Assembly (NCBI GenBank): GCA_018609935.1 | Contig: JAHENH010000141.1 | Span: 1 to 31,927 of the forward strand | Direction of reading: 5' to 3' | Length of the DNA: 31,927 nt | DNA from: Halobacteriales archaeon | GTDB lineage: Archaea > Halobacteriota > Halobacteria > Halorutilales > JAHENH01 | In this document: piece by piece, positions 19,237 through 27,563 of the stretch | Numbering within the stretch: the first letter of the stretch is position 1 | Layout: each line of letters starts with the position of its first letter | Made by a program: the position numbers and the translations under genes | The notes under the pieces: generated by a model | Told to the model about the DNA's origin: nothing | What the model saw: the letters and a program-made list of their open reading frames with translations, nothing else | Database searches by the model: none

Positions 19237-19917
19237 ATGACAGATATAAACTCACTAAATACTCGGTTTGAAAGTTTAGATGCTAAAAGACGTTTAGATA
19301 TTTCAATAGAAAAATTTGATAAAATAGCTGTAGCATCGTCGTTTGGTTTAGAAGATGTAGCTATACTTGATATAATATATAGAGATATTGAAAAGGAAAT
19401 ACCAGTTATTTTTCTAGATACATTGTATCATTTCGAGGAAACTCTTAACTTAGTTGATAAATTCAACGAACAATATAGTCTAGACCTTGAGGTCTATAGA
19501 CCTCCCGAGCCCTCAAAAGAGGAATTTGAGCAAAAACATGGAGAAAAACTTTGGGAAAAAGATATAGAGAAGTTTCACAGATTAACTAAACTCAGACAAA
19601 TTGAAAAAGCGTTAAAAGGAAAAGATGCTTGGATAACCGGGATACGCAGACAGCAAAGTGATACAAGATCTGATTCGGGTATAATAGAATGGGACGAAAA
19701 ATATAATCTAGTAAAAATTAATCCAATAGTGGATTGGAAAAGAGATAAACTTGAAAAATATATAGACAAAAACAATGTTCCTTATAACTCACTACATGAT
19801 CAAGGATATCTTTCAATAGGGGATAAACCATTAACAGAACCCGTGGAACAAGGACAAAAAGAACGTGATGGAAGATGGAAAGGTATGGATAAAACTGAAT
19901 GTGGTCTCCATGACTAG
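19237..19917 (+). CDS. cysH: PAPS/APS reductase (CysH family), cluster-less form
   Basis: The 226-residue enzyme reduces a sulfonucleotide to sulfite. It has the PP-loop-like VASSFGLEDVAILD (32-45), DTLYHFEET (61-69), ITGIRRQQSDTR (133-144) and the C-terminal KTECGLH with the catalytic Cys222. That is the only cysteine: the CC and CxxC ligands of [4Fe-4S] APS reductases are replaced (FHRLTKLR at the CC site, SIGDKPLT at the second). This points to the PAPS-type class, which needs a thioredoxin or glutaredoxin and an APS kinase, yet no kinase gene is present here. Its 3' end overlaps the start of the cbiX-like gene by 8 nt. Confidence 0.9.
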   Translation: MTDINSLNTRFESLDAKRRLDISIEKFDKIAVASSFGLEDVAILDIIYRDIEKEIPVIFLDTLYHFEETLNLVDKFNEQYSLDLEVYRPPEPSKEEFEQKHGEKLWEKDIEKFHRLTKLRQIEKALKGKDAWITGIRRQQSDTRSDSGIIEWDEKYNLVKINPIVDWKRDKLEKYIDKNNVPYNSLHDQGYLSIGDKPLTEPVEQGQKERDGRWKGMDKTECGLHD

Positions 19918-21622
19918 TAAAGCATTAATTATTGTGGGACATGGATCTCACACAGATCCAAAATCCGATCAACCAATATTTGATAATGCAGATAGAATAA
20001 GAAAAAGAAATATATTTAATGAGGTTAGAGAGACATTTTGGAAAGAAGAACCTTCTCTACGGGAAGTAATTAGAACACTTAGATCCGAAAAGATATATAT
20101 AGTTCCTTTATTTATAAGTAAAGGTTATTTTGTAGAAAACGTTATACCTCGTGAGCTTAGATTAGTAAATGAATATAAAAAAATAGTAGATAAAGAAATA
20201 CATTATACACATCCTATTGGAACCCATAAAGATATAACAGAATTACTAATAAAAAAAGTAAAAAATAAAACACAAGATAAAAACATAGGTATAGCAGTAG
20301 TTGGGCATGGTACAGAGAGAAATTCAAATAGTAGTCGGACAATATATTACCATGTAGAAAGAATAAAGAATAATACAGGCTTTAATGAAGTTAAACCGTT
20401 CTTTTTGGATGAAAAACCTTATGTAGATAATCTTATTGATTCTTTTAAAAATAATAAAATAGCTATAATACCAGCTTTCATATCTGATGGTCCCCACACA
20501 AGAAAAGATATACCTGAAAGGATAGGAATAAATGACGAGAAACAAAAAATAAATGGTAAAGAACTATTCTATCTTGATTCTATAGGAAACCACAAGGAAA
20601 TAACAGACATAATAATTAAAAGAGTAAAGGAATCTGGAGAAAAAATAACAAAAACAAAATCTAAGAAATATAACAACAAAATAAAATCTGATAAAAAATC
20701 AAACATTTCTTTGAAAACATATATAATAGATAAATTTATAGAAAAAACAAAAAATAAACCAATAGATTTTGATGGGTTAAAGTCTTTTAAAGACAGTTCA
20801 GGGTTTAACCTGAAAACTTCTAATAAAGAGAAAATTGGATTAACCAAGAAACAACTTTATAATATTGAATATAAATTTTATGTATTTATTAATAACTGGT
20901 ATCAGTGGAAGATAAAAAACAGACATAATACTGAACATCAAAATAGATTTCTCTTATGGGTTGAAAAAAAAGATAAGTTAACTCCATATAAAAGATATAA
21001 AAATAAAACAATAGAAAGAAACTGGGGAGAACTAACAATTAAAACCAAACTAAAGAATAATGGAGAAAGGAACTATCTAGTTTTACATCAAGAAAACAGG
21101 GATGACTCTATATCTGAACTTACACAATATACGGATCCATTGGACTCTAGATATATAGCTAAATTTGATGAAAACAACAAATATAGACCATTAAAAACTG
21201 CAAAATCCCTAAAAACAGGATGGGTGTTTACTGAACTTAAATCTGATCAATTACTCAAGGTTATAGATTTTATTTATCCATCATCAATTGAAAATTGGAG
21301 TCTACAATGTAAAGGTGAACTAGACATAACTAATTTTACTGAGACAGTAGAGAGACAGACAGGATTATATAGTAAATTAGACCAAATAAATTCTAATACT
21401 CTAAACCATCTTACAGATGAACTATGCTCAAAAAGATGTATTAAAGAAAAAAAATGGGATGTTATAAATAATAAAAAACAAGGTAGTAAGGATAATAATA
21501 AAATTCCTTGTAGGGAACCATGTTCAGTGTTTCTGGAGGAAGCTAGAAAACAAATAAAAAATGGTAGAGAAACTGATAATAACCAAAAAACTAGTAATTT
21601 AGAGGTGGTTTCAATTGTCTAA
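19910..21622 (+). CDS. cbiX: CbiX/SirB-type chelatase fused to DR2241-like iron-sulfur domain
   Basis: I chose ATG 19910 (MTSKALIIVGHGSHTD) because it begins exactly at the first chelatase strand and overlaps the cysH stop. Residues 1-245 hold two CbiX repeats: HGSHTDP near 11-17 and VVGHGTERNS near 131-139, with SDGPHTRKDIP near 192-202. This fold inserts metal (iron for siroheme, cobalt for cobalamin) into sirohydrochlorin. A Lys-rich linker leads to about 310 residues resembling the DR2241 family, ending in four cysteines (LCSKRC, later IPCREPC) that could bind a [4Fe-4S] cluster. With cobA downstream and sir nearby, iron insertion for siroheme is likely. Confidence 0.75.
   Translation: MTSKALIIVGHGSHTDPKSDQPIFDNADRIRKRNIFNEVRETFWKEEPSLREVIRTLRSEKIYIVPLFISKGYFVENVIPRELRLVNEYKKIVDKEIHYTHPIGTHKDITELLIKKVKNKTQDKNIGIAVVGHGTERNSNSSRTIYYHVERIKNNTGFNEVKPFFLDEKPYVDNLIDSFKNNKIAIIPAFISDGPHTRKDIPERIGINDEKQKINGKELFYLDSIGNHKEITDIIIKRVKESGEKITKTKSKKYNNKIKSDKKSNISLKTYIIDKFIEKTKNKPIDFDGLKSFKDSSGFNLKTSNKEKIGLTKKQLYNIEYKFYVFINNWYQWKIKNRHNTEHQNRFLLWVEKKDKLTPYKRYKNKTIERNWGELTIKTKLKNNGERNYLVLHQENRDDSISELTQYTDPLDSRYIAKFDENNKYRPLKTAKSLKTGWVFTELKSDQLLKVIDFIYPSSIENWSLQCKGELDITNFTETVERQTGLYSKLDQINSNTLNHLTDELCSKRCIKEKKWDVINNKKQGSKDNNKIPCREPCSVFLEEARKQIKNGRETDNNQKTSNLEVVSIV
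21602..21608 (+). promoter_or_regulatory. Shine-Dalgarno site for the TTG start of cobA
   Basis: GAGGTGG stands 6 nt before TTG at 21615-21617 and supports that unusual start, which overlaps the stop of the preceding gene. Confidence 0.65.
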
Positions 21623-22445
21623 ATATAAAAAGGATAAAGGAAAGGTATATATTGTTGGTGCTGGACCAGGGGATCCAGATCTTTTAACTGTAAAAGCTAG
21701 AAATATACTTGATAAATCACAATTAGTTTTACATGATTCACTTGTAACAGATAAGATTATAGATTCTATACCTAGTTCTACTGAAGTTATTAATGTAGGT
21801 AAAAAACAGGACGGTACAGGTGTAACTCAAGAAGAAATAAATAAGTTGATGGTTGATGAAGCCAAAAAAGGAAAAACTATAGTTAGACTTAAAGGAGGTG
21901 ATCCATGCATCTTTGGTAGAGGAGGTGAAGAATCAATGATTTTAGCTGAGCAAAATATTGAATTTGAAATAGTACCCGGTATATCAAGTGTTTTAGCTCC
22001 TAGCACAGTTAGTATACCTTTAACTCATAGAGATTATTCTTCTTCTATAACTATTGTTACTGGACATGAAGATCCTTCTAAAGATAAAACCTCTATAAAC
22101 TGGGAAAGTTTGTCTAGTAATTTGAACTCAGGTGGCACTTTAATCATACTAATGGGTGTTTCTCGTCTAGAGGAAAATACCAAAAAATTAATAGATAATG
22201 GAGTTTCTAAGGACACCTCTGTTGGTATATTAGAAAAAGCTACATGGGATTCGCAGAGACTATTTACTGGAACGTTGCTTGATATATTGAATGAAGATAT
22301 AGAAATACAATCACCTGCTGTTATAATTATTGGAGAAGTTATCGATGTTCATAGAGAAATAAAGAGATTAATGTCTAATAAAGAAAGGTTTAAAAATTTA
22401 ACCAGAAATGATTTGAAAAGGGATACAAAATGTCTGAAACTTTAA
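21615..22445 (+). CDS. cobA: Uroporphyrinogen-III C-methyltransferase (SUMT)
   Basis: The 276-residue SAM-dependent enzyme makes precorrin-2, the precursor of siroheme. Motifs are VGAGPGDPDLLTVKA (14-28), LVLHDSLV, VRLKGGDPCIFGRGGEE (about 90-106) and VPGISSVLAPS, all standard for CobA. The start is TTG with a GAGGTGG ribosome site. No dehydrogenase/ferrochelatase (CysG N-part or Met8) domain is fused, so oxidation to sirohydrochlorin must come from another gene, while the CbiX-like protein upstream would insert the metal. Its stop overlaps the start of the TrpD2-like gene by 16 nt. Confidence 0.93.
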   Translation: MSKYKKDKGKVYIVGAGPGDPDLLTVKARNILDKSQLVLHDSLVTDKIIDSIPSSTEVINVGKKQDGTGVTQEEINKLMVDEAKKGKTIVRLKGGDPCIFGRGGEESMILAEQNIEFEIVPGISSVLAPSTVSIPLTHRDYSSSITIVTGHEDPSKDKTSINWESLSSNLNSGGTLIILMGVSRLEENTKKLIDNGVSKDTSVGILEKATWDSQRLFTGTLLDILNEDIEIQSPAVIIIGEVIDVHREIKRLMSNKERFKNLTRNDLKRDTKCLKL

Positions 22446-23458
22446 AGGATCTAATGTCAAAGATGGGTACAGGAGTTAAATCCTCAGAGGATATGAACAA
22501 AAAAGAGGCTAGAAAAGCAATTAAAGAAATATTATATAAAAATCCTGACCCTACAGTTTTAGGTGGATTTTTGGTTGCGAATAGATGGAAAAAAAATACT
22601 CCTGAGGAACTTTCCTCATATTTAGATGTCTTAAGAAATACACAAGAAATATTTGAGTCTTCGGTTGATATAGTGGATTGTGGTGCTAACTATGATGGAA
22701 AAAAAGAAACACCAATTTTAGGGTTTCCAGCAGGCATAGTTTCGGCTTCTAATAATTCCTCTATAGTTGTACATAGTGGTGATAGAATACCTACAAAAAA
22801 AGGAGATACATATAAACATGTATTAGAAAAGTTAGATATAATTACAGATATAGAACCTGGGGAAAGTGCTAAAATGGTAGACAAGACTGGGTTTGGTTTT
22901 TACTATCAATCTAGGTTTAATCCATTATTAGATAATCTGTATAAATATCGTGACAAAATAGGTGTAAGAACTTTTTTTAATACAATTGAGACATTATCAA
23001 ATCCAGGAAATTCTGATATACATATTGGTAGTTTTTATCATATTGAATTTGCTAAAAAAATAATTGAAACATTAAAAAAAAGTAATATTGAGTTAGACAG
23101 AATATTGATGTTTCAAGGATTAGAAGGATATGACGATATTAGGCCGGGATATACAAAAGTTGTAGAATGGGATGGTAGCCTAAATGATTATACCATAGAA
23201 TCTAGTGATTATGGAATGGATTTCGATAGAAAAGATCTAAAAGTAGAAAATGTAGCAAAAGATACAGCTAAAATAACAAAAGAAGTCTTTAATGGGGAAA
23301 GAAAAGATCAATTTTTTGATGCAATATGTCTAAATGCTGCGTTTCGTCTATATGCTGACCGTACAGTTAATGAAATAAAAGAAGGGATAGAGATGTCTAA
23401 GAATGCAATCGGAGATGGTCTTGCTAAAAAGACACTAAAAACATTAATAGAATTTTGA
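22430..23458 (+). CDS. TrpD2-like (YbiB family) glycosyltransferase-fold protein
   Basis: This 342-residue protein has the anthranilate phosphoribosyltransferase fold. It has an N-terminal helical domain (NKKEARKAIKEILYKNPDPTVLGGFLVANRWK) and the typical SxxGDRIPTKKGDTYKHVLEKL helix (about 116-135). The PRPP loop G-T-G-G-D is missing: residues 82-95 read VDCGANYDGKKETP, as in TrpD2/YbiB proteins, which are not tryptophan enzymes and bind DNA or unknown ligands. It lies inside the siroheme operon, overlapping cobA by 16 nt and preceding a ferredoxin by 4 nt. Its role is unknown, and tight coupling suggests a link to sulfite reduction or its control. Confidence 0.75.
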   Translation: MSETLKDLMSKMGTGVKSSEDMNKKEARKAIKEILYKNPDPTVLGGFLVANRWKKNTPEELSSYLDVLRNTQEIFESSVDIVDCGANYDGKKETPILGFPAGIVSASNNSSIVVHSGDRIPTKKGDTYKHVLEKLDIITDIEPGESAKMVDKTGFGFYYQSRFNPLLDNLYKYRDKIGVRTFFNTIETLSNPGNSDIHIGSFYHIEFAKKIIETLKKSNIELDRILMFQGLEGYDDIRPGYTKVVEWDGSLNDYTIESSDYGMDFDRKDLKVENVAKDTAKITKEVFNGERKDQFFDAICLNAAFRLYADRTVNEIKEGIEMSKNAIGDGLAKKTLKTLIEF

Positions 23459-23462
23459 TAAA

Positions 23463-23726
23463 ATGACCGATAAACCTAGTATAAAGGAAAAACCTTATAA
23501 GATTATCTTCGAAGGAAAAAACTGTATAGGATCGGGAAAATGTGCTGAAGTATCAAAAAACTGGGGTATAGATATATCAGATGGAATTGCAAAACCTAAT
23601 CAATATTTTCTAGATGAAAAACAACTTAAACAAAATAAAGAGGCTGCTAACATATGTCCAGCAAAAAATGGAAAAGGCGTAATAAAAATAATAGACAGAA
23701 AAACAAAAGATGTAATATATCCATAA
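23463..23726 (+). CDS. Small single-cluster ferredoxin, three Cys
   Basis: The 87-residue protein has the pattern C21-x5-C27 ... C65-P (NCIGSGKCAEVSK and ICPAKNGKGVI). The middle cysteine of the usual C-x2-C-x2-C is Ser24, leaving three ligands, as in [3Fe-4S] ferredoxins that work with redox enzymes. It is the last enzyme gene of the sat operon, before the regulator. It may deliver electrons to the siroheme reductase encoded on the other side of the divergent promoter, in parallel with the FrhB-like subunit. Confidence 0.8.
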   Translation: MTDKPSIKEKPYKIIFEGKNCIGSGKCAEVSKNWGIDISDGIAKPNQYFLDEKQLKQNKEAANICPAKNGKGVIKIIDRKTKDVIYP

Positions 23727-23740
23727 AAATTTAATTTATA

Positions 23741-23977
23741 ATGAATGAAGATATAGAAAATGAAAAAATTGAAAATAAAATAAAAGAACTTTCACCTAGC
23801 TCCAAATTAGTTATAAAAGTATTGGAAATCGAGGGAAATCTAACAGCTAAAGAAATAACACAACAGACCCGACTTCCTCAAAGCACAACCCATTATGCAT
23901 TAAAACAACTTCTAGAAAAAGAACTAATTTCTGTCGCACAATCTGAAAAAGGACTGATTTATGAACTAAAAATATAA
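23741..23977 (+). CDS. Winged-helix transcription regulator, 78 aa
   Basis: Almost the whole protein is one winged helix-turn-helix: SSKLVIKVLEIEGNLTAKEITQQTRLPQSTTHYALKQLL is helix 1 to recognition helix 3 of the MarR/TrmB-like type, and the wing is LISVAQSEKGLIYEL. It has no ligand domain or cysteine, so it would sense its signal by itself or through partners. It is 14 nt downstream of the ferredoxin gene and probably the final gene of the sat operon. It may control the divergent sir/sat promoter through the palindromes there, which is inference. Confidence 0.8.
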   Translation: MNEDIENEKIENKIKELSPSSKLVIKVLEIEGNLTAKEITQQTRLPQSTTHYALKQLLEKELISVAQSEKGLIYELKI

Positions 23978-24074
23978 AAAACACTATATATATATGAAAT
24001 ATATTTTCTAGTTTATCGAAATTAAAAAAAGATCTAAACCTGCCTAAAATCCTAAAATATAGAAAATTAACAGT

Positions 24075-25088
24075 TCATTCTTCCCATTTTATATAGCTAA
24101 CTCTATGGCCCTTATCATAAGCATTGAAACCATTTCCTAGTAATGAAGTAAGTTTAAAATCATCATATAGAGTCGTGTGTGTATAGTCGACAAATGTCAT
24201 AGGTACCTTTAATTCATCCTCCTTTATAATACTTGCAATACCTGTATATGCATGTTTATGTCTATTGTCACCAACAAATACTCCAATAACTGGTGGGGTT
24301 TGTTGGTATGCAGGTAATGAATGAAGGGCTTCTATAGATCTTCTTACGAATTCAAAGCAAAACATTCCAGATTTATCTTTATTAAGTGACTTAAAATCAA
24401 CTTCTCTATTAAACATGCTACGTAAATCAACAGTCCCAAAAATTATATTATCTTCTATAGATCCAGCAATATATCTTGGAATATCATAATATGACCTATT
24501 TCTAAATCCCTTAATCAAGTTTTCTGAAATTTCTCTTGTATATTTGAGATTAGGCTTTGTAAATTCTGATATAGTTTTAGGATTACCGCCAGGCCATCCT
24601 CTAATTATTTCTGATGTATATCCTCTAGGGTTACTTTCATTTAATTTATTAAAAAAATCTTTTACACTATAAAATTCAAAAGTATAACTTCCATTATTGA
24701 TATCTGAAAGATCTGAACTAATTTGTTTTAAAATTCCATCAAATCCAAAATATTCATCTAACCTTGAAGCTTTATGTGTTGAATCTATAGATATTTTTTC
24801 GATTAATTCTATTTTATCTGAAATCCTAATGTAGTCTTTATCGATATATATTTTATAATCTTTAACATCTATCTTTGTGGGTCTTATTCGAAAACCTGTT
24901 TTTGCAAAAAAGGGAAGATCTTGTTCAATTAAATTAGTACCTACAAATGTTCCATAACCAAGAAATACATTATCTATGGATTTAAATATACCAAAACTTG
25001 ATATACCTCCGATACATGCTTTTAATAAATTTCTCCTATTTAACTCTATATCTTTTTCTTTTTCATTTTCTCTATTTTTATCTACCAT
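24075..25088 (-). CDS. Tat-exported protein with possible Cys-His-Asp triad
   Basis: The N-terminus carries a twin-arginine signal: NRRNLLKACIGGISSFGIF (17-35), with Cys25 in a lipobox-like place. The mature part is mixed alpha/beta. Toward the C-terminus GMFCFEFVRR (Cys244), NRHKHAYTGI (His279) and FVDYTHTT (Asp301) are spaced and ordered like the Cys-His-Asp triad of transglutaminase-like or papain-like proteins. I do not recognise the family, so the enzymatic idea is inference. It faces away from the sulfur operon (convergent with the regulator gene) and has its own promoter region before 25088. Confidence 0.65.
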   Translation of the reverse strand: MVDKNRENEKEKDIELNRRNLLKACIGGISSFGIFKSIDNVFLGYGTFVGTNLIEQDLPFFAKTGFRIRPTKIDVKDYKIYIDKDYIRISDKIELIEKISIDSTHKASRLDEYFGFDGILKQISSDLSDINNGSYTFEFYSVKDFFNKLNESNPRGYTSEIIRGWPGGNPKTISEFTKPNLKYTREISENLIKGFRNRSYYDIPRYIAGSIEDNIIFGTVDLRSMFNREVDFKSLNKDKSGMFCFEFVRRSIEALHSLPAYQQTPPVIGVFVGDNRHKHAYTGIASIIKEDELKVPMTFVDYTHTTLYDDFKLTSLLGNGFNAYDKGHRVSYIKWEE

Positions 25089-25162
25089 ATGCCTTTAATC
25101 CTAAATAAAATATATAATTTTAATTTATTATATGGTTTTATTTAACCATTCAAGTTAGTATT

Positions 25163-26134
25163 TTATTCTGGTTTTATACCTTTTTCCGTTATTCTTAATA
25201 CACCTTCTCCGTCAGGAAGTTCTGGTGCATCTACCAGTTTAAATATTCTTTTGTTTTCTTTGCTTTTTCGGAGGTATATTCTATATGTTGAGTTATGTCC
25301 TAAAACATGACCTCCTATAGGTTTTGTAGGATCCCCAAACATTTTTCCAGGGTCCTCCTGCACCTGATTTGTTACGAAGACAGCGGAATTATACAGGTTT
25401 GCAATTCTTAATAGATCGTTTAAATGTTGATTTAATTTTTGTTGTCTATCTGCTAGTTTTCCTCTACCTATATATTCTGCTCGGAAGTCACTTGTTAGAG
25501 AATCAACTATAAAAAGTCTAACAGGATATTCAGTTTCTTTTAGGTCTTCTGCTAGTTCTTTTGCTTGTCCTACTAATGACATTTGGTGTTCACTTCCATA
25601 TGACTTAGCGATATGTATCCTTTCAAGAATTTTTGATTCATTTATTTTTTCTTTTGTTTCATCTTCAAGTCCTTCTACCATCTGTTCTATTCTTTCTGGT
25701 CTAAATGAATCTTCAGTGTCTATATAAATTACACTTCCATTAAGCCCTCCCATTTCTTTGGGTAACTGTACATTTACTGCAAGTTGATGTGTTATCTGGC
25801 TTTTCCCACTTCCAAATTCTCCATATACCTCAGTTATAGATTGTGTATCTATACCTCCTCCAAGAAGTTCATCTATTTCTGGAACAAGTGTTTTAATTTT
25901 TTTTATCTCCTTTCTTTTTTCTGCTAGCTGGGATCCGGATTTAAAACCTCCTATGTCTGTTTCTTTTTTTGCTGATTCTATTATCTTAGATAATCTGGAT
26001 TTATCTATATCTGTTTTGTTAGCTATTTCTGAAGAACCTGCTGTGGCAATAGATTCAATAGTAGAATATCCAGCTTTTTTTAATTTCTGAGATGTTTTAG
26101 CTCCAACTCCATCAAGATTATCTATATCCTCCAT
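25163..26134 (-). CDS. radA: Archaeal recombinase RadA
   Basis: The 323-residue RecA-family strand-exchange protein has the N-terminal helix-hairpin-helix DNA-binding domain (LDGVGAKTSQKLKKAGY, 7-23), the Walker A motif GEFGSGKSQ (105-113), the EDSFRPER segment (141-148), a Walker B LFIVDSL with the following RAEYIGRGKLADRQQKLN and the L2 region VFVTNQVQEDPGKMFGD. It forms filaments on single-stranded DNA in homologous recombination and confirms an archaeal host. It lies 50 nt downstream of a CBS/HEPN-like gene on the same strand and may be co-transcribed with it. Confidence 0.97.
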   Translation of the reverse strand: MEDIDNLDGVGAKTSQKLKKAGYSTIESIATAGSSEIANKTDIDKSRLSKIIESAKKETDIGGFKSGSQLAEKRKEIKKIKTLVPEIDELLGGGIDTQSITEVYGEFGSGKSQITHQLAVNVQLPKEMGGLNGSVIYIDTEDSFRPERIEQMVEGLEDETKEKINESKILERIHIAKSYGSEHQMSLVGQAKELAEDLKETEYPVRLFIVDSLTSDFRAEYIGRGKLADRQQKLNQHLNDLLRIANLYNSAVFVTNQVQEDPGKMFGDPTKPIGGHVLGHNSTYRIYLRKSKENKRIFKLVDAPELPDGEGVLRITEKGIKPE

Positions 26135-26184
26135 TGAGTAGATTAAACATTTCTTGAACTTAAATATTCATAGATAAAAATCAA

Positions 26185-27159
26185 TTAGTCTTTTGAGAGA
26201 TTTTGTACTTTAGTTTCTATTCTTTCTAGTAAATTAACTATTTTTTTTACATCTTTTTTCTCATATACTAGTGTAGAGTTTGTGTTAATTACTTTATTAC
26301 GTAGATCAACTATTTCTTTAAGCTGTTCTTCTACTTGTTTTTTAGATTCAAATCCGCATTTTTTATATAGGTCTTCGTTTTCTTGAATGGCTTTTTTCAT
26401 TTCTGATAGATCCATATATTCGGATATATGCACATCAGTTTTCGCAATGTTGGCATGTTTCCAGTTTCCAATTGTATCTGGATTTAATTTTTTCAAGAGA
26501 TCATGTGTTGTTGAATCCGGATAGCTGTTTTTAATTTTTTTCCCAAGTTTATTTTCAAGTTTTATTATATATGGGTATATAGCTTCTTTTACAATACGCT
26601 TATTTAGATCACTTATAACTATTATTTCAAAAGTACGTTTTTCCTTTTCTATATTTAATATTTGTTTGGTTAAGGAAGTATATTTTTCTAGTGCTTCATC
26701 AGTGTTACAGATATCATATTTTTCACCTAGTTTTTCGGTCTTGATACCTAGAACTTCCTTAGCAAAATCCGGGGATAGAGGCACATCACCAGATGAAACT
26801 ATTTCTTTTTTTTCTTTATCTATAAGATATAAAAATGGACGAGGGAATAAGAGAAAAGAATATTTTTTAAGTTTTTTTATTGCCTCAATTAGTGAGGTAT
26901 CTTCATCTATATATTGGTCTTTCTCTATTTTGTTTATTTCTCCTTTTTTTATATTATAGAATCTATCTACGTGAGGTAGAGGAGCATAGCTAAAACTTTT
27001 TTCTTTAAAATAATCTATATCTATATCATAATAATCTACTAGATTTTCATCTGTTGATGGGTTTGGATCCATATTTGATACAGGTGGGGCAACAATCTCT
27101 GCTGTAGAAGAGATCTCCCATGCTTTACGTTCCTTGGAAATACTTTCTGTTTCCTCCAT
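26185..27159 (-). CDS. Protein with CBS-like and HEPN-like domains
   Basis: A 324-residue cytoplasmic protein. Residues 78-130 (IEKDQYIDEDTSLIEAIKKL ... FLYLIDKEKKEIVSSGDVPL) look like a single CBS-type nucleotide-sensing half. The C-terminal 100 residues are helical and end in LRNKVINTN (286-294), which resembles the R-N-x-x-x-H motif of Swt1-like HEPN domains but has Asn292 instead of His, so RNase activity is doubtful. The middle part (KRTFEIIVISDLNKRIVKEAI) is of unknown fold. It precedes radA by 50 nt. A role in sensing or in nucleic-acid stress is only a guess. Confidence 0.6.
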   Translation of the reverse strand: MEETESISKERKAWEISSTAEIVAPPVSNMDPNPSTDENLVDYYDIDIDYFKEKSFSYAPLPHVDRFYNIKKGEINKIEKDQYIDEDTSLIEAIKKLKKYSFLLFPRPFLYLIDKEKKEIVSSGDVPLSPDFAKEVLGIKTEKLGEKYDICNTDEALEKYTSLTKQILNIEKEKRTFEIIVISDLNKRIVKEAIYPYIIKLENKLGKKIKNSYPDSTTHDLLKKLNPDTIGNWKHANIAKTDVHISEYMDLSEMKKAIQENEDLYKKCGFESKKQVEEQLKEIVDLRNKVINTNSTLVYEKKDVKKIVNLLERIETKVQNLSKD

Positions 27160-27341
27160 AGTTTGTTATGCTAATTTAGGTTTATAAGCTATTTTGTATT
27201 ATATATGATATTTTGAATAGGTTTTATTTTAGAAAATAGATTTTATTTTTAATTTTTATGTTTTTTTAACTTTGGTTAGTGTAGATTTTGTTTATACACC
27301 ATAAATTTTTATGTATTAGATGAATATTTTTAGTGGATATT

Positions 27342-27563
27342 ATGGTACATAAAAAAATTACACTTATTGGTGAAAGTGAAGAGAGTTTTGAGGATGCTAC
27401 ACGTGATGCTGTAAATAGAGCTAAAAAAACTATTAAAAATATTGATTGGATAGAAGTTGATGAATTAAGTGTTGAAACTCCGTTATCTGAAAATCCTGAT
27501 AAGTGGACGTACAATGCTGAAGTTGAAATAGCATTTGAAGTACAAGATGTAGAAGATGTGTAG
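27342..27563 (+). CDS. Dodecin (flavin-binding protein)
   Basis: The ATG at 27342 (MVHKKITLIGESEESFEDAT) gives a 73-residue protein of dodecin length; the frame also opens at GTG 27333, three codons earlier. Hallmarks are the leading K-I-T-L-I-G strand, S-x-x-S-F-E-D-A-T-R-D-A-V helix, and the flavin-stacking tryptophan in IDWIEVDEL, followed by a strand of the twelve-mer surface. Dodecins store riboflavin or FMN, which suits a flavin-rich, F420-using archaeon. The gene stands alone, with converging neighbours on the left. Confidence 0.92.
   Translation: MVHKKITLIGESEESFEDATRDAVNRAKKTIKNIDWIEVDELSVETPLSENPDKWTYNAEVEIAFEVQDVEDV

Noticed and set aside
22430..23458. Anthranilate phosphoribosyltransferase (trpD) of tryptophan synthesis
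   Set aside because: The PRPP loop GTGGD is absent and there are no other trp genes nearby.
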